A stretch of DNA of 64,000 nt from Fluviicola sp. (GTDB taxonomy: Bacteria > Bacteroidota > Bacteroidia > Flavobacteriales_D > Crocinitomicaceae), in the NCBI GenBank assembly GCA_002734065.2, contig NVXU02000020.1, positions 113,402 through 177,401 on the forward strand, written 5' to 3'. Position 1 is the first letter of the stretch, and each line of letters opens with the position of its first letter. The notes under the pieces were generated by a model that ran no database searches, was not told the origin of the DNA, and was given only the letters and a program-made list of their open reading frames with translations. Both the position numbers and the translations under genes were made by a program. Of the stretch, positions 9,103 through 17,520 are shown piece after piece.

Positions 9103-11381
9103 AACTGAATTATTCATACCAAGAATTAACATCTTTATTGGCAGTTGAAATCAAAAATCATTCTGCTGTAATTCAGTCTATTGAATACGATTCTCGGAGA
9201 ATTATTAACGGAGAAAACGTCCTCTTTTTTGCATTAAAAGGAGCATTTAGAAACGGTCACGACTTTATTGATGATGCCTATTCGAAAGGAGTGCGTCATT
9301 TTGTTGTTTCGAAAAAAAGTGCAACAGCAAAGTTCAAAGATGCGCATGAAATTGTCGTCGAGGATGCCTTAATTGCCTTAGAAAAACTGGCAACTTATCA
9401 TCGGAAGAAATTTAACTACTCAGTCGTTGCGATTACCGGCAGTAACGGGAAAACAACTGTTAAAGAATGGCTGGGGCAGTTATTAAGCGGGAGCAAAAAT
9501 GTGGCAAGAAGTCCAAAAAGTTACAATTCTGTTCTCGGCGTTGCGCTTTCTCTGTTAGAAATGAAACCACAAACAGAAATTGCAATCATCGAAGCAGGAA
9601 TTGGAGAAAAAGGCACAATGCTCCGAAAAATGAAGATGATTCAACCAACTCATGGCATTTTTACGTCTTTCGGGAAGGCGCACAGTGAATTGTTTTCTTC
9701 TAAAGAAGAACATTTTGAAGAGAAAATGAGCTTGTTTCAAGATGTTGAATGCTTTTTTTATCCGGAGAATGCAATTCCGACGTGTAAAAATGGAAAAGCA
9801 GTCGCTGAAAATAATTATTCTGATTTACTAAAGAATTTTAGCTTAAAAGACAGCGCCAGTAGGCAAAATGCACGACTTGCCATTGCGATGTGCAAAGAAT
9901 TTGGACTGTCTGATGATGAAATAAAGGATAGAATAGCAGATCTTTCTCCTTTGGCTTTGCGTTTAGAAAGTTTTGACGGAATAAACGGCAATACTATTCT
10001 CAACGACACTTACAACCTTGATTTAGACTCTTTGGAGCATTCACTTTCTTATCAATTGGCGAATTGCAACGGAAAAAAACGAGTCCTTGTTTTGGGTTTG
10101 CATGAGAAAAACGAAGCAAGAGAACTGGCAATTAAAAGAGTGGTCGCTCAATTCGAGCCGATAAGCTTACATTTTCAATTTCCGAACAAAAAAGTAAAAA
10201 TTGACGAACAGAATTCAAGTATTCTTATCAAAGGAACTCGTTCTGCAAAAATGGAAATTTTAGCACATCAATTGAAGCAGCAAAATCATCAGACTTTCCT
10301 TGAAATTGACCTAAAAGCAATTCGTCATAACATCAATTATTACAAATCGAAAATTGATGATTCTACGCAATTATTGTGCATGGTAAAGGCTTCCTCTTAC
10401 GGTTCTGACGCCAAAACAATGGGCTTGTTTTTAGAACAAATTGGCGTTGATTATTTGGGAGTTGCTTACGTGAATGAAGGGGTAGAATTAAGGAGCAAAG
10501 GTGTGAAATTGCCAATTTTGGTAATGAACTGCGAAGAAAACGCCTTCTCTGAATGTGTTGATAATCAGCTAGAACCAGCAATTTATTCATTGAGGCAACT
10601 AAATTCTTTCATTACCGAATTGATAGGTTGTGGAAAAACGAACTATCCAATTCACCTAAAATTAGAAACGGGAATGAAGCGCTTGGGCTTTGAAGAAAGC
10701 CAGTTGCCCGAACTCATTGGAATCATCAAGGGGCAACCAGAAATTCGTGTGCAAAGTGTCTATTCTCACTTGGCAGAAAGCGACCTTATTGATTCTCAAT
10801 TTACGAAAGAGCAAATCGCAAGATTTGAGAATGTCAGCAGTCAAATTAAGGAAGAGTTGCCTTACAAATTGATGCGTCACATTCTCAATTCTGATGGAAT
10901 TATCAACTATGCTTCAGCGCAATTCGATTTGGTTCGTCTTGGAATCGGGATGTATGGAGTCACGGAAAACGAAAATCTTCGACAAGCCATTGCTTGGAAG
11001 AGCACCGTTTCTCAACTCAAAGAAATCCGCAAAGGAGAATCGGTGGGTTATGGCAGAGCATTCGTTGCGGAAAAAGACATGACAATTGCAGTGATTCCGG
11101 TCGGTTATGCAGACGGTTTTCGCAGAAGCTTATCGCATGGCGTTGGTGGTGTTTACATTGGTAATCAATTCTGTCCCGTCGTTGGAAATGTTTGCATGGA
11201 CATGATAATGGTCGATGTTACTGAACTCGGGCAGATTAAGACTCTTGAAGCTCGCATTAATTCTGTAGAAATTATTGGAGAACATCAAACAGTTGCTTAT
11301 TTGGCTAGTAAAATGAACACTATTTCTTACGAAGTAATGACGAGTTTTTCCAGTCGCTTGCATAGAATTTATCTCGGATAA
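9099..11381 (+). CDS. bifunctional MurF ligase / alanine racemase
   Basis: 760 residues starting at a TTG that shares bases with the tdk stop; no nearby ATG keeps the N-terminal MurF sequence. The first ~390 residues are MurF-like: ATP loop GSNGKTT (114-120), SYNSVLGVALSLLEM, and IIEAGIGEKGTM. This half adds D-Ala-D-Ala to UDP-MurNAc-tripeptide. Residues ~395-760 are alanine racemase: PLP Lys430 in MVKASSYGSD, the SVGYGRAF Tyr near 651, and IPVGYADGFRRSL. The fusion is known in Bacteroidota and supplies D-Ala to the ligase. The MurF C-terminal lobe looks shortened relative to the ~820-residue fusions I know; no stop or frameshift is visible. Confidence 0.93.
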   Translation: MKLNYSYQELTSLLAVEIKNHSAVIQSIEYDSRRIINGENVLFFALKGAFRNGHDFIDDAYSKGVRHFVVSKKSATAKFKDAHEIVVEDALIALEKLATYHRKKFNYSVVAITGSNGKTTVKEWLGQLLSGSKNVARSPKSYNSVLGVALSLLEMKPQTEIAIIEAGIGEKGTMLRKMKMIQPTHGIFTSFGKAHSELFSSKEEHFEEKMSLFQDVECFFYPENAIPTCKNGKAVAENNYSDLLKNFSLKDSASRQNARLAIAMCKEFGLSDDEIKDRIADLSPLALRLESFDGINGNTILNDTYNLDLDSLEHSLSYQLANCNGKKRVLVLGLHEKNEARELAIKRVVAQFEPISLHFQFPNKKVKIDEQNSSILIKGTRSAKMEILAHQLKQQNHQTFLEIDLKAIRHNINYYKSKIDDSTQLLCMVKASSYGSDAKTMGLFLEQIGVDYLGVAYVNEGVELRSKGVKLPILVMNCEENAFSECVDNQLEPAIYSLRQLNSFITELIGCGKTNYPIHLKLETGMKRLGFEESQLPELIGIIKGQPEIRVQSVYSHLAESDLIDSQFTKEQIARFENVSSQIKEELPYKLMRHILNSDGIINYASAQFDLVRLGIGMYGVTENENLRQAIAWKSTVSQLKEIRKGESVGYGRAFVAEKDMTIAVIPVGYADGFRRSLSHGVGGVYIGNQFCPVVGNVCMDMIMVDVTELGQIKTLEARINSVEIIGEHQTVAYLASKMNTISYEVMTSFSSRLHRIYLG

Positions 11382-11508
11382 TTCTTCTATTTAGAAGAGG
11401 CCCCCCAATATTCGTAAGTTAAAGACATATTTATAAAAATCTAAAATATTGGTAATCAAATTCTTAGGGCTACATTTTAATTTTTTAACAAATAAACGAT
11501 ACTAATAG

Positions 11509-11540
11509 TTGCAGAAATGATAGTAATACTATTATCTTTG
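11509..11540 (+). promoter_or_regulatory. promoter with embedded TetR operator (exporter operon)
   Basis: TTG at 11509-11511, a 21-nt spacer, and a perfect Bacteroidota -7 box TATCTTTG at 11533-11540. The spacer ends in the palindrome ATAGTAATACTAT (11520-11532), 6-bp arms around one base, extendable to 19 bp with one mismatch. The same arrangement lies before the paralogous TetR at 16837, so this is the likely autoregulatory operator. Confidence 0.75.
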
Positions 11541-11558
11541 CATGTAAATAAACTATAA

Positions 11559-12242
11559 GTGAAAAATATTCATATACAAATAGAGGTTAGCAAGGAGTTG
11601 TACACTAAGAATCCTGATTCTTCAGAATTAGGGCGTAAAATAATTTCTAGCAGTATTGAATTAATCAATGAAATTGGTTTTGAATCTTTTACGTTTAAAA
11701 AGCTAGGTGCGACGATAAATTCTCCAGAAAGTTCTATTTATAGGTATTTTACTAACAAGCAAGCACTGCTAATTTACCTTACGAGTTGGTATTGGACGTG
11801 GACTGAATATCGTTTGGTTTTTGCAATGACTATTGTAGCGTCTATAGATGAACGATTAAATAAATGCATAGAAATTCTGACTCAACCTGTAGAGGTTGAC
11901 GATGACATTTCTTATGTGAATGAGATATTGCTCAGCGAAATTATTTTTGCAGAATCGCTAAAAGCTTATCACACTAAAAACGTAGATGAGCAAAATAAGA
12001 TAGGTTGTTTTGAAGCTTACAAGAGTGTAGTTCAGCGGGTAAGTGACATTGTTTTGGAAATACAGCCTGATTTTGAATACCCGCACATGTTAATTTCCAC
12101 AATTATAGAAGGAGCGCATCAGCAAAAGTATTTTTCTGAGCATTTACCAGCCTTGACAGATAAAGTAAAAGATAAAAAAGCAATAAATAGTTTTTATACA
12201 GAGTTGACTTGGAATTTTTTAAAGTCAACAACAAGAAATTAA
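11559..12242 (+). CDS. TetR family regulator of the ABC/HlyD/TolC operon
   Basis: 227 residues from a GTG at 11559; this start aligns exactly with the ATG of the paralogue at 16837. Residues ~22-75 are the TetR winged HTH (IISSSIELINEIGFESFTFK, then SSIYRYFTNKQALL). The C-terminal ~150 residues form the helical ligand or dimer domain, with no recognised ligand. By eye about 80% identical to the 16837 protein, with the differences concentrated at the C-terminal end. The gene starts a run of four same-strand genes with gaps of 10, -8 and 4 nt, so it probably represses its own exporter operon. Confidence 0.88.
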   Translation: MKNIHIQIEVSKELYTKNPDSSELGRKIISSSIELINEIGFESFTFKKLGATINSPESSIYRYFTNKQALLIYLTSWYWTWTEYRLVFAMTIVASIDERLNKCIEILTQPVEVDDDISYVNEILLSEIIFAESLKAYHTKNVDEQNKIGCFEAYKSVVQRVSDIVLEIQPDFEYPHMLISTIIEGAHQQKYFSEHLPALTDKVKDKKAINSFYTELTWNFLKSTTRN

Positions 12243-12252
12243 ATAAAGAAAA

Positions 12253-13977
12253 ATGGACACGAAACGAATAACTCCCGGTCAACGTTTTTGGAGGTTGTTA
12301 AAACCTGACGCAAAAGAGGTGCGAAATATTTATATTTACTCTATATTCAGTGGGCTAATAAGCCTATCACTACCTTTAGGTATTCAAGCGATTGTCAATC
12401 TCATACAAGGGGGGCAAATGAATTCTTCTTGGATAGTTTTGGTTGTTTTTGTGGTGCTTGGAATCATTATAACAGGTGTTTTACAGATATACCAACTAAG
12501 AATTACAGAGAATCTCCAACAAAAGATTTTTACACGCGCAGCTTTTGAATTTTCATACAGAATTCCACAAATCAAAATGGAAGCTCTATACAAGCATTAT
12601 GCTCCTGAATTAATGAATCGTTTTTTTGACATTGTATCTGTTCAAAAAGGTTTAGCTAAAATCCTTATTGATTTTTCTGCGGCATTTTTCATCGTTATCT
12701 TTAGTTTAGTGTTACTTTCTTTTTATCATCCCTTTTTCATTCTTTTCAGTGTTATTTTAGTACTGTTGGTGTATGTTATCTTTAAGTTTACAGCTCAGAG
12801 AGGAATGTCAACCTGTTTGGAAGAGTCACATTATAAGTACCGTGTTGCTCATTGGCTGGAAGAATTATCAAGAACAGCGATTACTTTTAAATTAGCTGGA
12901 AAGTCAGATTTCCCTTTGGAGAAAACAGACAGACGAGTTGGTAGTTATCTAGAGGCAAGAGAGGATCACTTTAAGGTCTTGGTACAGCAATATTCTTTTC
13001 TAATTGTTTTTAAGGTCCTAGTTGCAACTGGACTTCTCGCAATTGGCGGCGTGTTGGTGATGAATCAGCAGATGAATATTGGTCAATTTATAGCCGCAGA
13101 AATAATCATTCTTCTTGTGATGGCATCAGTGGAAAAATTGGTTTTAAGTGTAGAATCTATCTATGATATTCTCACAGCACTAGAAAAAATTGGACAAGTA
13201 ACAGATTTAGAATTGGATAGAGAGAATGGAATTGACATAGATATTTCACCCGATGATTTGGGAATTGAGGTTGAAATGAAGAATGTAACTTTCTCCTTTC
13301 CTGATGAGAATAAAAAAACATTGAATGACGTTTCATTAAACCTTAGAAAAGGAGAAGTGGCAGTCATTGTTGGTGGAAGCGGTTCAGGGAAAAGTACCTT
13401 ATTGCACATAATTTCTGGTTTATATGACGTGCAAGAAGGAGTGATTTCATACAATCAGTTACCCATCGGGAATATTTCATTGAATTCAATGAGAGAACAA
13501 ATAGGAGACCACATGACAATGGAACGCCTTTTTGAAGGGACAATCTTAGACAACATAGCTCTAGGTAGAGAAATGGCTACTTTTGAGAACGTAAAATGGG
13601 CGGTTGAGAGTTTAGGCTTGTCAGATTTTATAAAAGGAACATCCGAAGGTTACAATACAGTGCTCGACACACAAGGAAAAGGACTACCAGAAAGTACGGT
13701 AACAAAACTTTTGCTAGCAAGGAGTATTGCTGCCAAACCAAAACTTCTTTTATTGGAAAATCCCTTAGAGCATTTGAATGAAGGAGAGTGCAGAAAAATA
13801 ATTGACTTCTTAACCTCTAAGGAGAACAAATGGTCTATCGTAATAGTGTCCCCAAATATTTATTTAGCGAAAAAAGCCTCTAAAATTGTCGTTTTAAAGG
13901 CAGGTGGAGTTGACGCCATTGGAACCTATGATGAATTAAAAGATTCTACAAATTTTAACCCCAACGGAAATGCTTAA
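12253..13977 (+). CDS. ABC exporter half-transporter with degenerate nucleotide-binding domain
   Basis: 574 residues: a transmembrane domain (~20-320, about six helices) and an ATPase domain (~340-570). Walker A is intact (VGGSGSGKST). The other ATPase motifs are not: the Q-loop segment reads IGDHMTMERLF without Gln, the signature is GLPESTVTKLLLARS in place of LSGGQ, Walker B ends LLLLENPLEH with Glu-Asn instead of Asp-Glu, and the H-loop is VIVSPN without His. The fold is otherwise whole, with no frameshift. It sits with an HlyD adaptor and a TolC channel, so it probably forms a type I-like export machine; substrate unknown. No protease or export-signal partner gene is adjacent. Confidence 0.85.
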   Translation: MDTKRITPGQRFWRLLKPDAKEVRNIYIYSIFSGLISLSLPLGIQAIVNLIQGGQMNSSWIVLVVFVVLGIIITGVLQIYQLRITENLQQKIFTRAAFEFSYRIPQIKMEALYKHYAPELMNRFFDIVSVQKGLAKILIDFSAAFFIVIFSLVLLSFYHPFFILFSVILVLLVYVIFKFTAQRGMSTCLEESHYKYRVAHWLEELSRTAITFKLAGKSDFPLEKTDRRVGSYLEAREDHFKVLVQQYSFLIVFKVLVATGLLAIGGVLVMNQQMNIGQFIAAEIIILLVMASVEKLVLSVESIYDILTALEKIGQVTDLELDRENGIDIDISPDDLGIEVEMKNVTFSFPDENKKTLNDVSLNLRKGEVAVIVGGSGSGKSTLLHIISGLYDVQEGVISYNQLPIGNISLNSMREQIGDHMTMERLFEGTILDNIALGREMATFENVKWAVESLGLSDFIKGTSEGYNTVLDTQGKGLPESTVTKLLLARSIAAKPKLLLLENPLEHLNEGECRKIIDFLTSKENKWSIVIVSPNIYLAKKASKIVVLKAGGVDAIGTYDELKDSTNFNPNGNA

Positions 13978-15319
13978 TATCTCAAAACACAAAATAAATC
14001 ATTTAGTAAACAGAGAGAAATACAAGTCTCTTAGTAATGTTGAAAAACGAAAGTCAGGGAAGGTTCTTTCTCGATTGATAGCAGGAACATTTGTTCTGTT
14101 TATCATCATCATGTTCCTCCCTTGGACACAGAACATTCAATCCAAAGGGACGGTTACGACTTTGAAACCTGAGCAACGTCCTCAAACCATCCAGTCAATC
14201 ATTTCTGGAAGAATAGAGAAGTGGTATGTCCAAGAGGGAGACTTTGTACAAAAAGGAGACACCGTTCTGTTTATCTCAGAGATAAAAAATGAATTTTTAG
14301 ATCCTAATTTATTAGAGAGAACAGAGGATCAATTGAAGGCAAAAGAGAGTACAGTTCTTTCTTACATGGAGAAAATAAAAGCCCTCGATAATCAGATTGA
14401 TGCTTTACTGAGAACAAGTACGCTTAAATGGGAGCAAACAGAAAATAAACTAGAGCAAGCCAAGTTGATGGTCATTAGCGATAGCATAAATTATAAAGCA
14501 TCAACGATTAGCTACAGCATTGCCAAAACGCAACATAAGCGTATGGAACAGTTGTATAAAGATGGTTTAAAATCATTGACCGACCTAGAAAGAAGGAATC
14601 AGACGATGCAAAAAGCGCAAGCAGAAATGATTGCGAAAAAGAATAAAATGCTCACAAGCAAAAACAAAGTAATCAATGCAGAAGTTGAAAGAGCTTCTAT
14701 CCAGGCGCAATACAAAGAGAAAATTGCGAAAGCAGAATCTGAAAAATATACGGCTCTTTCTAACATGTATGATTCTGAGGCAACTGTAACGAAATTACAA
14801 ACCCAGTTTACGAATTATTCTATGCGAACAGGGATGTACTATATAACCTCTCCGCAAAGTGGATTTATCACAAAAGCAATTCAATCAGGTCTAGGCGAAA
14901 CCATAAAAGAAGGGGCAGAAATTGTAAGCATCATGCCGGCATCTTATGACTTAGCAATAGAAATGTACATTAAACCGATTGACTTGCCATTAATGGAAAT
15001 AGGCCAGCATGTCCGTATCCAATTTGATGGATGGCCTGCAATTGTGTTTTCTGGATGGCCGAACACAAGTCACGGAACCTACGGTGGAAAAGTCTATGCG
15101 ATTGATAATTTTATCAGTGAAAATGGATTGTACCGAATCATGGTGGCTCGAGATCCGGATGACTGTGAATGGCCAGATGCCTTAAGGGTTGGCGCAGGAA
15201 CGAGAAACATGGTTTTGCTTAAAGACGTCTCTGTTTGGTATGAATTGTGGCGAAAAACCAATGGATTTCCTCCAGATTATTATAAAAAAGTACCTAAAAC
15301 TGTTTTTGATAAAAAATAA
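13970..15319 (+). CDS. HlyD family membrane fusion protein
   Basis: 449 residues, overlapping the ABC gene by 8 nt. One transmembrane helix near residues 34-54 (LIAGTFVLFIIIMFLPW) leaves the rest in the periplasm. The lipoyl-like half motif IISGRIEKWYVQEGDFVQKGDTVLFI, a long coiled coil (~105-270) and the second lipoyl half (YITSPQSGFITKAIQSGLGE) give the usual adaptor order, followed by a beta-barrel with DLPLMEIGQHVRIQFDGWP. It links an inner-membrane ABC exporter to an outer-membrane TolC channel. Confidence 0.9.
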   Translation: MLNISKHKINHLVNREKYKSLSNVEKRKSGKVLSRLIAGTFVLFIIIMFLPWTQNIQSKGTVTTLKPEQRPQTIQSIISGRIEKWYVQEGDFVQKGDTVLFISEIKNEFLDPNLLERTEDQLKAKESTVLSYMEKIKALDNQIDALLRTSTLKWEQTENKLEQAKLMVISDSINYKASTISYSIAKTQHKRMEQLYKDGLKSLTDLERRNQTMQKAQAEMIAKKNKMLTSKNKVINAEVERASIQAQYKEKIAKAESEKYTALSNMYDSEATVTKLQTQFTNYSMRTGMYYITSPQSGFITKAIQSGLGETIKEGAEIVSIMPASYDLAIEMYIKPIDLPLMEIGQHVRIQFDGWPAIVFSGWPNTSHGTYGGKVYAIDNFISENGLYRIMVARDPDDCEWPDALRVGAGTRNMVLLKDVSVWYELWRKTNGFPPDYYKKVPKTVFDKK

Positions 15320-15323
15320 GACA

Positions 15324-16721
15324 ATGAAAAAAGGAATTCTCTTTCTATTTATAAGTTGCCATTTTTTTGCATCCTCTCAATTGGATACAGTTCCTGTTCT
15401 AAGCTATCAAGACTTTATTGACATTGTCAAAAAAGAACACCCTTATGCAAGAAAGGCAGAACTAAAAATCAACGAAGGAGACGCAACCTTGCTTTATGCA
15501 AAAGGATCCTTTGACCCTAAATTACACACAAAAATTGACCAAAAGTATTTCAAAAATGACCAATATTATAGCTTGATTAATGGAGGTTTAAAAATACCTA
15601 CCTGGTTCGGGATTGAGGTTCAAGGGGGGTATGAACAGAACCAAGGAGTCTTCCGAAATCCTGAAAATTCAACCCCAAACAGCGGTCTTTTGCATGCCGG
15701 AATTTCTATGCCAATAGGAAAAGGATTGCTTATAGACAAAAGAAGAGCAGAATTAAAGAAAGCACGTCTGTTTCAACAGGTTTCAGAAATGGAGCGACAA
15801 ATCATTCTTAATGAACTCGTTTTTAACGCTGGCACTAGCTATTGGAAGTGGTTCAAGGCATACAATAAGTTAATGGTATATACCGATGCTCAAAGGTTAG
15901 CACAAGAAAGGTTTGAAGCAGTGAAATTGGGAGCGCGCATAGGCGACCGACCAGATATTGACACTTTAGAAGCAGGGATTCAGTTGCAAAACAGAATGTT
16001 AGGCTTGCAACAATCAGAATTGGAGTTGAAAAATGCGACTGCGTTACTGTCTATTTTTCTGTGGGCAGATGGAATTGTTCCATTAGAATTAGCAGAAGAA
16101 ACAGTTCCTATTTCAATGGATAATGCTCAAATAATGGGGCTAAGGACACCTCCATTTATGCAAATAGACTCATTGGTCAGTGCTCATCCTGAATTGAATC
16201 AGTCTCGTTACAAAATTGACCAACTCGAAATAGATAGACGCTTAAAAAAGAATCAACTACTGCCATTGTTTAATTTAAAGTACAATCCCATAACAGAGAA
16301 TATTGGCGGCGAGTCCTTGATGAATTTCTCCAGTAATAACTATACTTGGGGCTTAGAATTTCAGATGCCTGTTTTTTTAAGAAAAGAAAGGGGAGCGTTG
16401 AAGTTAGCAGAATTGAAAATACAAGATTCTAACCTAGAACTAGAAAACAAGCAAGAAATAGTAAGATACAAGGTCATTTCTGCAAGAAATCAATGGCAAA
16501 CAACCAAGCAACAAATAGAATTGTACGCGCAAACAGTAAAAGATGCTAATAATTTGCTAGAAGGAGAGCGACGACTGTTTGACATTGGAGAAAGTTCTTT
16601 GTTTATGGTCAATTCACGAGAAGTCGGCTTCATAAAGACACAGTTAACATTCATTGAATTGTTGACTCAAAACAGGCAGGCAGAGTTAAGAGTGCTTTAT
16701 GCAATTGGGAAAGCTTTCTAA
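15324..16721 (+). CDS. TolC family outer membrane efflux protein
   Basis: 465 residues from the ATG at 15324, 4 nt after the HlyD stop; the longer in-frame start at 15189 lies inside the HlyD gene. Signal peptide MKKGILFLFISCHFFASSQ. The body is two long alpha-helical hairpin repeats alternating with short barrel strands, as in TolC: FDPKLHTKIDQKYF, then IILNELVFNAGTSYWKWFKA, and a second repeat with LKKNQLLPLFNLKYNPITEN. It completes the tripartite exporter. Confidence 0.88.
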   Translation: MKKGILFLFISCHFFASSQLDTVPVLSYQDFIDIVKKEHPYARKAELKINEGDATLLYAKGSFDPKLHTKIDQKYFKNDQYYSLINGGLKIPTWFGIEVQGGYEQNQGVFRNPENSTPNSGLLHAGISMPIGKGLLIDKRRAELKKARLFQQVSEMERQIILNELVFNAGTSYWKWFKAYNKLMVYTDAQRLAQERFEAVKLGARIGDRPDIDTLEAGIQLQNRMLGLQQSELELKNATALLSIFLWADGIVPLELAEETVPISMDNAQIMGLRTPPFMQIDSLVSAHPELNQSRYKIDQLEIDRRLKKNQLLPLFNLKYNPITENIGGESLMNFSSNNYTWGLEFQMPVFLRKERGALKLAELKIQDSNLELENKQEIVRYKVISARNQWQTTKQQIELYAQTVKDANNLLEGERRLFDIGESSLFMVNSREVGFIKTQLTFIELLTQNRQAELRVLYAIGKAF

Positions 16722-16784
16722 CTCAATTTTGAACCTTCTTATTCGGTAATTCTATAACTTTCTAAAAACAAAAGTCATTAATGC

Positions 16785-16816
16785 TTGCAATTATGATAGT
16801 AATACTATTATATTTA
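16785..16816 (+). promoter_or_regulatory. promoter with embedded TetR operator (SulP operon)
   Basis: TTG at 16785-16787, 21-nt spacer, -7 box TATATTTA at 16809-16816 (one mismatch at the final G). The palindrome ATAGTAATACTAT occupies 16796-16808 and ends at the base before the -7 box, exactly as at 11509-11540. Both sites share the 20 bases from 11516 and 16792, while the sequence farther out differs. Confidence 0.75.
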
Positions 16817-16836
16817 CAGGTGGTTAAACTTTTTAG

Positions 16837-17520
16837 ATGAAAAACTTACATATTCAAATTGAAATTAGTTCCGAATTATTCTCTAAGAATCCCGATTCTT
16901 CAGATCTTGGCAGGGAAATAATATCAAAAAGTATTGAATTGATTAACGAAATAGGTTTTGAATCACTCACTTTTAAAAAGTTGGGAGCTGTAATTAATTC
17001 TCCAGAAAGCTCTATTTACAGATATTTTAACAACAAACAAACCTTACTTATTTATTTAACGAGTTGGTATTGGACTTGGACAGAATATCGTTTAGTTTTT
17101 GCCACTACAAATGTCGTCTCGCCTGAAGAACGTTTAAGTAAGTGCATCAATATAATAACACAGCCTGTCGAAGTGGATGACGATATTTCTTATGTCAATG
17201 AGATTTTATTGAGTGAAATCATCTTCTCTGAGTCTTTAAAGGCTTATCATACAAAGAATGTGGATGAAAAAAATAAAATTGGGAGTTTCAAAGCTTACAA
17301 GAATGTTGTTCAAAGAATAAGCGATATTGTTCTTGAAATTAACCCGCATTTTGAATATCCGCACATGCTGATTTCTACAATAATTGAAGGTGCTCACCAA
17401 CAAAAATATTTCGCAGAACATTTGCCTGCGTTGACAGATAAAATAAAAGATAAAAATGCCATTACTTCATTTTATATAGAAATAGTTAATCAAATTTTAA
17501 ACATAAAACAATCACAATGA
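16837..17520 (+). CDS. TetR family regulator of the SulP/carbonic anhydrase operon
   Basis: 227 residues, paralogue of the protein at 11559 (about 80% identical by eye). The HTH region (SSIYRYFNNKQTLL) is nearly unchanged, while the last ~15 residues differ strongly. The central ligand-domain stretch with QPVEVDDDISYVNEILLSEI is identical in both, suggesting the same effector (inference). Its stop overlaps the SulP start by 4 nt (ATGA), so it is coupled to the transporter it likely controls. Confidence 0.88.
   Translation: MKNLHIQIEISSELFSKNPDSSDLGREIISKSIELINEIGFESLTFKKLGAVINSPESSIYRYFNNKQTLLIYLTSWYWTWTEYRLVFATTNVVSPEERLSKCINIITQPVEVDDDISYVNEILLSEIIFSESLKAYHTKNVDEKNKIGSFKAYKNVVQRISDIVLEINPHFEYPHMLISTIIEGAHQQKYFAEHLPALTDKIKDKNAITSFYIEIVNQILNIKQSQ

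Noticed and set aside
9099..11381. MurF-Alr fusion as an assembly or frame error
   Set aside because: The fusion is established in Bacteroidota and both halves keep their catalytic motifs in the usual order.
11383..11452. Hairpin TCTTCT-ATTT-AGAAGA and a wider CCAATATT/AATATTGG pair after MurF-Alr
   Set aside because: The stems are short and AT-rich with no T-tract, so I could not call a terminator with confidence.
12253..13977. ABC gene as a pseudogene
   Set aside because: No stop or frameshift, intact Walker A and well-kept overlaps with its neighbours; the changes look like family divergence.
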